From: an uncultured Eggerthellaceae bacterium
GTDB taxonomy: Bacteria; Actinomycetota; Coriobacteriia; Coriobacteriales; Eggerthellaceae
Direction of reading: 5' to 3'
Assembly: GCA_934668515.1 (NCBI GenBank)
Contig: CAKUNS010000050.1
Location: 1-7,625 of the forward strand
DNA length: 7,625 bases
The first letter of the stretch is position 1; every line of letters starts with the position of its first letter. Positions 1-5,600 of this stretch are shown here, piece by piece. The notes beneath the pieces are model-generated. The model was not told the DNA's origin. It did no database searches and saw only the letters and a list, made by a program, of their open reading frames with translations. The translations under genes were made by a program, and so were the position numbers.

Positions 1-202
1 CTACATATGCGGAAATGCATGCCAGGAAGGCAGCCCAGTCGGGAACCGCGCCAAGCATGAGCCACACAACGACGCACTCAAAGATACCCAGGTAGGTCAT
101 CGCTTCCTTGGTCAGCCCCTCAGGCGGCTGAATCATGGCGATGATCACGCCAACGATCGCCGGGATAGCGATTTTGAGCGCTTTCTTCACTCCTTCATTC
201 AT
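1..202 (-). CDS. DASS/SLC13-family anion transporter, N-terminal part (truncated by window edge)
   Basis: Only the first 67 codons are visible; the frame is open to the left edge. The protein starts MNEGVKKALKIAIPAIVGV and has a first hydrophobic segment at about residues 9-24. Next comes a short loop with PPEGLT, then a second hydrophobic stretch from about residue 37 containing LGIFECVVVWLM and a PDW turn. This order (helix, PxxGLT loop, helix with a conserved Trp) matches the start of divalent-anion:Na+ symporters (DASS/SLC13), inner-membrane carriers of dicarboxylates, citrate or sulfate. The substrate cannot be told from this piece. The ATG at 202 is supported by AAAGGAG at 217-211, eight bases upstream. 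The gene is divergent from a LysR-type regulator, which probably controls it. Another small-anion permease family is possible but less likely. Confidence 0.72.
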   Translation of the reverse strand, partial: MNEGVKKALKIAIPAIVGVIIAMIQPPEGLTKEAMTYLGIFECVVVWLMLGAVPDWAAFLACISAYV

Positions 203-251
203 TTTTCTTTCTCCTTTATCGGTTTTTCCAACAGTTCATAGTTCCGTCGGA

Positions 252-280
252 TTCCTTATCGTGATAAATATAGCAAGGAA
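252..280. promoter_or_regulatory. Candidate operator: nested inverted repeats in the divergent promoter region
   Basis: Two nested inverted repeats are visible. TTATC-GT-GATAA (256-267) has perfect 5-base arms. TTCCTT (252-257) and AAGGAA (275-280) form perfect 6-base outer arms. They overlap the -10 box and presumed start site of the transporter promoter. A related repeat, TATC-GGTA-GATA, occurs at 356-367, nearer the regulator gene. LysR-type regulators often bind two dyad sites in such intergenic regions, so these are plausible sites for the adjacent regulator. Short AT-rich repeats also arise by chance. Confidence 0.3.
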
Positions 281-296
281 AGAGTTTTTGTGTCAT
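267..296 (-). promoter_or_regulatory. Probable sigma-70-type promoter of the transporter gene
   Basis: Read on the minus strand, ATGACA (296-291, five of six matches to TTGACA) lies 18 bases before TATATT (272-267, five of six matches to TATAAT). The -10 box is preceded by TGC, giving an extended -10 (TGnTATATT). Transcription would start near 260, leaving a leader of about 58 bases before the ATG at 202. An inverted repeat at 256-267 touches the -10 box, a position suited to control by a DNA-binding protein. The call rests on sequence match only. Confidence 0.55.
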
Positions 297-459
297 GGAA
301 GTTACGGTTATTTTGATTTTCTATGGCAATTCTTGCATCTATTAGAAAGCGCCTATATCGGTAGATACTGGTCAGCTCAAATCCAACGCGAAGTAACCAA
401 CCATCCAGCGCTTAATGCGCGTGCTTCGCGCTAGCTCCCGAACGGCAAGGTCGCAACTT

Positions 460-1389
460 ATGAAGATCACGGTCCAACAACTCAGATATCTGCTGAAAGC
501 CGCCGAAATCGGCTCGATCTCGAACGCCGCAAAGGAACTGTCCATCGCGCACGGAACCATTTCCGAGGCCATCAGCCAAGTCGAGAAAGAGCTTGGCTTC
601 GAGGTTTTCACCCGCAGCAAGCAGGGCATCACCCCCACCGAAAAGGGCATCGAGGCCTTGGCGTATGCGCGTCGCGTCACCGAGAGCATGAATGCGTTCG
701 AGGATCATTACAGCAGCCACTCGTCTCGTATTGGCCGCTTCACCGTCTCAACGCAGGAATTCAAGTTCGTCATTGCCGCATACAACCAGGTCACAAACAC
801 ACTTGACCCATGCCGCTACGAGTTCGCTGTGAACCTCAGGCAGTTCTTCAAGCCTGCGGACGACGTGTATGCGGGCATCAGCGATATCGGGGTCATGTTC
901 GTCATGAAAGAAAACGAGCAGCTTCTTTACGACCGTCTTGAAGAAAAGGGGCTTGAATTCCATCCTCTGTTCAAGGCCAACTTCTGGGCTTATCTGGATC
1001 GCAATCACCCGCTGGGCGATCGTGAAACCGTCTCGCTGAAAGAACTTTCCGCATATCCCGAATTCTCATTCGAGAACTTCCGTCATATGAAAATGACCGG
1101 TCGTTCGCAGCTCACCACCCCGTCTAACTTGCGCGGGCGCAACACCATCGCCCCCGACGATCTGGCGCATCCCGACCTGATCTCGCAGATCGCCGAAATC
1201 GACGGCTTTGCACTTTGGGTAAACCTCTTCCCAAACCATGCTCCCTACGAGCGCACGGTCATCATTCCGCTGAAGGAAGAGAAGTGGATGAAGATCGGCT
1301 ACGTCATCCAAAAGGGACACAAGCTCAACGAGGTCGAGCAGCGCTTCGTCGACTTGATGAAGACATTCGACCCCGCACTGCATAACTAA
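460..1389 (+). CDS. LysR-type transcriptional regulator
   Basis: A 309-residue cytoplasmic DNA-binding regulator, the usual length for the LysR family. The N-terminal winged helix-turn-helix is clear: QQLRYLLKAAEIGSISNAAK (residues 6-25), a recognition region through TISEAISQVEKELG (33-46), then the wing with FTRSKQGITPTEKG (50-63). Residues ~90-309 form the effector-binding part. They keep the family's HPLGDRETVSLKEL block (183-196) and a typical end (VEQRFVDLM) but are otherwise divergent, so no ligand can be proposed. ATG 460 is preferred over ATG 415: the family's N-terminus begins right there, and the 15 extra residues are Arg/Ser-rich with no family match. The ribosome site before it (GGCAAGG, 444-450) is only moderate. 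It is divergent from the transporter gene and ends just before a strong terminator. It most likely activates the transporter in response to its substrate and limits its own synthesis. Confidence 0.92.
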   Translation: MKITVQQLRYLLKAAEIGSISNAAKELSIAHGTISEAISQVEKELGFEVFTRSKQGITPTEKGIEALAYARRVTESMNAFEDHYSSHSSRIGRFTVSTQEFKFVIAAYNQVTNTLDPCRYEFAVNLRQFFKPADDVYAGISDIGVMFVMKENEQLLYDRLEEKGLEFHPLFKANFWAYLDRNHPLGDRETVSLKELSAYPEFSFENFRHMKMTGRSQLTTPSNLRGRNTIAPDDLAHPDLISQIAEIDGFALWVNLFPNHAPYERTVIIPLKEEKWMKIGYVIQKGHKLNEVEQRFVDLMKTFDPALHN

Positions 1390-1432
1390 CACAGGCCCAT
1401 CATCCTGCCTGCGCGAACCCACCAACAACGAC

Positions 1433-1468
1433 AAAACCCAGCTCCCGAGATCTCGGGGCTGGGCTTTT
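1433..1468. terminator. Bidirectional rho-independent terminator
   Basis: CCCAGC (1437-1442), one unpaired T, then the perfect palindrome CCCGAGATCTCGGG (1444-1457), followed by GCTGGG (1458-1463), form a long GC-rich hairpin. On the plus strand it is followed by CTTTT (with another TTTT at 1477-1480); on the minus strand by TTTTG (1436-1432). It lies 43 bases past the regulator stop and about 85 bases past the stop of the converging radical SAM gene, so it can end transcripts from both sides. Confidence 0.88.
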
Positions 1469-1552
1469 CAGTTCGCTTTTAAAGTTACGGGCGTGAACCG
1501 CCAGCGCAGGATCAAACAGCAGCGTGGCGACGCGAAACGCAGAAAACAGCTG

Positions 1553-2908
1553 CTAGGCGCAGGGCTTGCCGGCACCGAACAGAAGCTCGCGCTCCTCATT
1601 CGGCAGAGCCGCACGAGCCTGGTCGCGCAGGTTGTTCACGCCGATGAAGAACTGCCTCATCATGGCAACCACCAGGTAGCGGCCCTTCTTGGTAAGCGTG
1701 ATCTCGAACTCGTTGTCCTTATCGATGGCGGCAACGGCCTTCATGAACATCATTTCCATCGGCAGGCCGTTCTCAACCGTGCAACCAAAGTCACGCTCCC
1801 ACTGTTTCTTGTCCAGACGCAGGCCGAACAGCTGCATCAGGAAACGATAACGCATGCGATCATGCAGGTTGAAATCAGTCTTGCCCATCAGCGACATGCG
1901 GCCGCTCTCGATTGCCTTGTTGTACTCCTTCACCGAGAACGTGTTCACGTACAGGCTGGAACCCAGATACGTGATGCCGCCGGAACCGATTGCAGGATAT
2001 TCCTCGTACTCGACCACGTACTCGTCGATCATCTGGTCCTTGGAAGCCGTAGCGGCCGCCGCTGGGGTCAGGGCGCCATTGTCGTAGTCGAAACGGTTGT
2101 ACGTCCAGGCGCTGCTGTGCGTGAACAGCGGATGAATGCCGCCGGTCAGCAGCTCGTCGATAACCTCGTACAGGCGTTGCTCGCGGTTGTAATCAACCTT
2201 GCCAACCGTGCGGGCAAGCGAGCGCTCGACGGAAGGCGAGGCCATCAACGGGTAGAACGTGGTCTGCGTCGCACCCGATTCGACGATCTTCTCGATGTCG
2301 TTGATCAGCATTTCCTCGGTCTGAGCCGGGAAGTTGAAGATCATATCGACATTCATCGAGGTGAAGTAAGGCACGGCGGTTTTAATGCGCTCGAGGATCT
2401 CTTCGGCGCTGCCGTACTTGTCGAAACGGTCCATCTGCTTAAGCAGGCCGTTGTCGAAGCTCTGAACGCCAACGCTCAAACGCTGGACACGGCCCTTCAG
2501 CTTGTCCAAGTACTCGGGCGTAAGGTGGTTGGGGTTGGTCTCGCTGGAAACCTCTTCGATCGAGAAGTTCTCACGGGCCATGTCGATGATGTCGCACAAC
2601 TCATCAATCATGATGGTGGGCGTGCCGCCGCCGATGTACAGGCTCTTGAAGTCGTACCCCAAGTCCTTCAGCATCAGCATTTCCTTCTTCATGTTCTTGA
2701 AGTAGGGAATGGCACGATCCTCGCTGAACGGGAAGCGGTTGAACGAGCAATACGGGCAAAGACGCTCGCAGAAGGGCACATGCATGTACAGCATATACTC
2801 CTTGCCGGGGGTGGGCCCGGGAAGAGCCGTCTCGGTCGTGGGATTGATTTTCAAGTAGTTCTTCGAGGCCTCACGAACGGCCGTGCTGATCAAACGCTCC
2901 GAAATCAT
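1553..2908 (-). CDS. HemN/HemW-like radical SAM protein (coproporphyrinogen oxidase family)
   Basis: A 451-residue radical S-adenosylmethionine enzyme. The cluster motif C-x3-C-x2-C is at Cys47, Cys51 and Cys54 within YMHVPFCERLCPYCSF. The SAM-binding GGGTPT is at 93-98, SETNPNHLT at 122-130 and RLSVGVQSF at 143-151, all hallmarks of the HemN superfamily. A HemN_C-like tail follows: the GSGGITYLG region (308-316), KEYNKAIESG (327-336) and a C-terminal winged-helix-like part. Family members act on tetrapyrroles (HemN decarboxylates coproporphyrinogen III, HemW carries heme, ChuW/HutW opens heme) or are methyltransferases. The residues after Cys54 are SFN, like HemW's CPYCDFN and unlike HemN's FCGC, so true HemN activity is doubtful. 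It is the last gene after purA and purD, six bases past the purD stop. ATG 2908 is supported by GGAGG at 2924-2920, with an 11-base gap. Fold and family are firm; substrate is unknown. Confidence 0.85.
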   Translation of the reverse strand: MISERLISTAVREASKNYLKINPTTETALPGPTPGKEYMLYMHVPFCERLCPYCSFNRFPFSEDRAIPYFKNMKKEMLMLKDLGYDFKSLYIGGGTPTIMIDELCDIIDMARENFSIEEVSSETNPNHLTPEYLDKLKGRVQRLSVGVQSFDNGLLKQMDRFDKYGSAEEILERIKTAVPYFTSMNVDMIFNFPAQTEEMLINDIEKIVESGATQTTFYPLMASPSVERSLARTVGKVDYNREQRLYEVIDELLTGGIHPLFTHSSAWTYNRFDYDNGALTPAAAATASKDQMIDEYVVEYEEYPAIGSGGITYLGSSLYVNTFSVKEYNKAIESGRMSLMGKTDFNLHDRMRYRFLMQLFGLRLDKKQWERDFGCTVENGLPMEMMFMKAVAAIDKDNEFEITLTKKGRYLVVAMMRQFFIGVNNLRDQARAALPNEERELLFGAGKPCA

Positions 2909-2914
2909 CGTTGG

Positions 2915-4213
2915 CTAATCCTCCGTCGAATTGCCTTCCATTGCCTTCATTGCCTTAAGGCCGATATCCTGGCGATACTGCTTACCCTCGAAATTAATGA
3001 GGTCGCAAGCGCGATATGCAAGGTCACGCGCCTCCTCGAACGTATCGCCCATGGCGACGACGTTCAGGACACGGCCACCGGAAGTAATGAGCTCGCCGTC
3101 GGCGTTCACCTTGGTGCCCGCATGGAACACAGTGACGCCATCGAGGTCGTTGGCATCCTCGACGCCAAGAACGACCTTGCCCTTCTCGTACGCGCGGGGA
3201 TAGCCCTCGCTGGCAAGAACGACGCCGCAAGCCCACTGATCAGACCACTCAAGCTCGACGTCCTCGGGACGACCTTCTGCAACAGCCATCATGACGTCCA
3301 CCAGGTCGCTCTTCAAACGGGGAAGGACTACCTGGGTTTCGGGATCGCCGAAGCGGGCATTGAACTCAAGCAGCTTCGGACCCTGCGGGGTAAGCATGAA
3401 ACCGCCGTACAGAACACCACGATAGTCGTTATCGAACTCCTGAGCGGTAGCTGCAGCCGCGCGCTCCATGATGTCGCGCATGGCGTTGAGCTGATCGGGG
3501 GTAACGATGGGAACAGGCGAGTAAGCGCCCATGCCGCCGGTGTTGGGACCCAAGTCGCCGTCGAACGCGCGCTTGTGATCCTGAGCAGTGGACATGCAAT
3601 GGGCCTTGCCGGCCGAGACGAACGCGAACAGCGAGCACTCGGGGCCGGTCAGGCACTCCTCGATGACAACGGTGGAACCGGCCTCGCCGAAAGCGCCGGC
3701 GAAGCACTCGCGGACGGCATCTTCTGCAGCCTCTTCACTGTCGGCGACGACGACGCCCTTGCCGGCAGCAAGACCGTCGGCCTTGATGACGATAGGCGCA
3801 CCGACTTCGCGAACGTACGCAAGGGCAGATTCCTCGTTGGTGAATACACCGTACTTGGCAGTGGGAAGATCGTAGCGCTCCATGAATGCCTTGCTGAAGG
3901 CTTTGCTGCCCTCAAGCTGAGCGCCCTGAGCATCGGGGCCGAACACCGCGACGCCGGCCGCGCGCAGAACATCTGCGACGCCCGCGACAAGCGGAGCCTC
4001 GGGACCGATGACAACCAGATCGATGGCGTTCTGCTGAGCGAACTCCAAAACAGCCTGACCGTCGTTGGCATCTAGAACGGGGACGTTCTGAGCGATATCC
4101 GACGTGCCGCCGTTACCGGGGGCAACGTACAGGTTCTGGGTTTTCGGGGACTGCGCAAGCGCCCAAGTGATGACGTGCTCGCGGCCGCCGCCGCCCAAGA
4201 CCAGGATGTTCAT
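2915..4213 (-). CDS. purD: Phosphoribosylamine--glycine ligase (GAR synthetase)
   Basis: The 432-residue cytoplasmic enzyme joins glycine to 5-phosphoribosylamine using ATP, giving glycinamide ribonucleotide, the second step of de novo purine synthesis. All expected blocks are present: GGGGREH at 7-13, PGNGGT at 32-37 and IGPEAPLV at 69-76. The ATP-grasp loop KADGLAAGKGV is at 144-154, LGPNTGGMGAYSPVP at 221-235, and the family signature RFGDPETQVV at 287-296. A C-terminal GARS_C domain follows to the end. Length is normal and the gene is intact and single-domain, not fused to purM or purN. ATG 4213 lies four bases past the purA stop. The Shine-Dalgarno AGGAGG (4228-4223) sits inside the last codons of purA, implying translational coupling. 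Confidence 0.97.
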   Translation of the reverse strand: MNILVLGGGGREHVITWALAQSPKTQNLYVAPGNGGTSDIAQNVPVLDANDGQAVLEFAQQNAIDLVVIGPEAPLVAGVADVLRAAGVAVFGPDAQGAQLEGSKAFSKAFMERYDLPTAKYGVFTNEESALAYVREVGAPIVIKADGLAAGKGVVVADSEEAAEDAVRECFAGAFGEAGSTVVIEECLTGPECSLFAFVSAGKAHCMSTAQDHKRAFDGDLGPNTGGMGAYSPVPIVTPDQLNAMRDIMERAAAATAQEFDNDYRGVLYGGFMLTPQGPKLLEFNARFGDPETQVVLPRLKSDLVDVMMAVAEGRPEDVELEWSDQWACGVVLASEGYPRAYEKGKVVLGVEDANDLDGVTVFHAGTKVNADGELITSGGRVLNVVAMGDTFEEARDLAYRACDLINFEGKQYRQDIGLKAMKAMEGNSTED

Positions 4214-4217
4214 TTAA

Positions 4218-5540
4218 TTAGTCCTCCTCGCGATACCAGCTGCGCATGATGGTCTGATCACGATCGGGGCCGACGGCCACGATGCTGATGCGCGCACCGG
4301 TAAGTTCTTCAAGATGCTCAACGTACTTGCGGGCGTTTTCGGGAAGCTCTTCGAAGTTGCGGCAACCCGTGATGTCGACGCCCTTCCAACCAGGCAGTTC
4401 CTCGTAAATGGGCTTCGCATGGAACAGAACGCTCTGCTGCATGGGGAAGTAGTCGTAACGCTTGCCGTCGCATTCGTACGCAACGCACACTTTGATGGTG
4501 TCGAATGCAGAAAGAACATCGAGTTTGGTAAGCGCGATGTCGGTAAGGCCGTTCACCTCAACCGCGTAACGGCCGATGACGGCGTCGAACCAACCGCAAC
4601 GACGCTTGCGGCCGGTGGTCACGCCATACTCGTGGCCAACCTGGCAAAGCGTCTCGCCGGTCTCGGCTTCCTCGCCCACGCCGCCGTCTTCGGCGAACTT
4701 CTGCTCGGTGGGGAAAGGACCGCCACCGACACGGGTGATGTAAGCCTTCTCGATGCCAAGCACGCGATCGATGTGACGCGGGCCGACGCCCGTGCCCGTC
4801 ACAGCGCCGCCGGCGCAGCAGGAAGAAGAGGTGACGTACGGATAAGTACCGTGGTCAACGTCAAGAAGCGTACCCTGAGCACCTTCGAACAGGATGCTCT
4901 TGCCCTCGCGGACAGCGCCGTTCAAAAGCTCGGTGGTCTCGACGATGTAAGGCTTCAGAATGCGGGCGTAGGGAAGGTACTCCTCGCAGATCTCCTCAAC
5001 CGTGTAAGTGTGAATGCCATAGATCTTCTCGAGGATGGGGTTCTTCTGAGAAAGAGCGGTCTGAACCTTCAGACGGAAGATCTTCTCGTCAAGAAGGTCC
5101 TGCATGCGGATGCCCTTACGAGCGATCTTGTCCTGGTAGCACGGACCGATACCGCGCTTGGTGGTTCCGATCTTGTTTTCGCCAAGGCTTTTCTCGTCAG
5201 CACCGTCGAGATCCTTGTGATACGGCATGATGACATGCGCGTCACACGAGATCTTCAGTGCCTTGCAGGAAATGCCCTCGGCTTCGAGCATTGCCATCTC
5301 TTTGATCAGGACGCCGGGATCGATGACCACGCCGTTGCCGATAACGGGCGTGCAGTTCTCATACATGACGCCGGACGGCATAAGATGAAGGGCCAGTTTC
5401 GTGTCGCCATGGATGACGGTATGACCCGCATTGTTGCCTCCCTGGTAACGTACGACGAAATCGTAGTCGCGGGAGATCAGGTCGGTTACTTTGCCTTTGC
5501 CCTCGTCGCCCCACTGAGCGCCAACGAGTACAGTGTTCAT
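4218..5540 (-). CDS. purA: Adenylosuccinate synthetase
   Basis: The 440-residue cytoplasmic enzyme condenses IMP with aspartate using GTP to make adenylosuccinate, the first step from IMP to AMP. The N-terminal GTP loop WGDEGKGK is at 10-17 with catalytic Asp12; GGNNAGHT at 34-41 carries catalytic His40. The second signature GIGPCYQDKIARKGIR is at 130-145, FEGAQG at 218-223, the IMP and substrate loop TTGRKRRCGWFD at 308-319, and a GTP-binding TKLDVL at 338-343. Length is normal. ATG 5540 is chosen over an in-frame ATG at 5570: it gives the canonical MNTVLVGAQWGDEGKGK start and has AAAGGA (5554-5549) eight bases upstream. One small oddity is SSSCCAGGA at 238-246, where well-known homologs have SSN plus non-Cys residues. 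It is first of a purA-purD-radical SAM operon. Confidence 0.98.
   Translation of the reverse strand: MNTVLVGAQWGDEGKGKVTDLISRDYDFVVRYQGGNNAGHTVIHGDTKLALHLMPSGVMYENCTPVIGNGVVIDPGVLIKEMAMLEAEGISCKALKISCDAHVIMPYHKDLDGADEKSLGENKIGTTKRGIGPCYQDKIARKGIRMQDLLDEKIFRLKVQTALSQKNPILEKIYGIHTYTVEEICEEYLPYARILKPYIVETTELLNGAVREGKSILFEGAQGTLLDVDHGTYPYVTSSSCCAGGAVTGTGVGPRHIDRVLGIEKAYITRVGGGPFPTEQKFAEDGGVGEEAETGETLCQVGHEYGVTTGRKRRCGWFDAVIGRYAVEVNGLTDIALTKLDVLSAFDTIKVCVAYECDGKRYDYFPMQQSVLFHAKPIYEELPGWKGVDITGCRNFEELPENARKYVEHLEELTGARISIVAVGPDRDQTIMRSWYREED
4223..4228 (-). promoter_or_regulatory. Ribosome binding site of purD inside purA
   Basis: AGGAGG, a full consensus match, overlaps the Glu-Glu codons at the end of purA and stands nine bases before the purD ATG. 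It fixes the purD start and suggests that ribosomes finishing purA feed purD. Confidence 0.8.
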
Positions 5541-5594
5541 GACATGCGTCCTTTCGCTTAAAAGCGGCAAAATGGATTTAACGAACAGCTTTTG

Positions 5595-5600
5595 ATTATA
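5595..5600 (-). promoter_or_regulatory. Candidate -10 box for the purA operon
   Basis: A perfect TATAAT starts one base after the stop codon of the upstream ATPase gene. Transcription would begin near 5588, giving a leader of about 48 bases with a small hairpin (CGCTT-TT-AAGCG, 5566-5555) before the ribosome site. No good -35 box is seen at 16-18 bases, so this is tentative. The leader is too short for a purine riboswitch. No convincing terminator separates the ATPase gene from purA, so readthrough from upstream is also possible. Confidence 0.38.

Noticed and set aside
135..434. A 99-codon plus-strand frame across the transporter start and the divergent promoter
   Set aside because: It overlaps the transporter's N-terminal coding region, its ribosome site and promoter, has no ribosome site of its own, and its sequence looks like translated non-coding DNA.
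415..459. ATG 415 as the regulator start
   Set aside because: It adds 15 Arg/Ser-rich residues before the point where LysR proteins normally begin (MKITVQQLRYL), so ATG 460 is the better start.
1396..1552. The frame after the TAG stop of the radical SAM gene stays open for about 50 codons, hinting at stop readthrough or a nonsense mutation
   Set aside because: The extension would run straight through the terminator hairpin and encodes nothing recognisable. The family's C-terminal part is already complete before the stop, so chance openness in GC-rich DNA explains it.
1493..4075. An 860-codon open frame on the plus strand, opposite the radical SAM and purD genes
   Set aside because: It lies antisense to two genes with unmistakable conserved motifs and crosses their boundary. 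Its translation is rich in His, Leu, Val and Arg without any recognisable domain, and there is no good ribosome site. Long antisense frames are common in GC-rich coding DNA with biased third positions.
4314..5561. A 415-codon open frame on the plus strand opposite purA
   Set aside because: It is the antisense shadow of purA. The purA frame carries every family motif, while the antisense translation shows none.
5541..5570. ATG 5570 as the purA start
   Set aside because: It adds ten residues outside the conserved N-terminus. ATG 5540 gives the canonical start and has a well-placed ribosome site.
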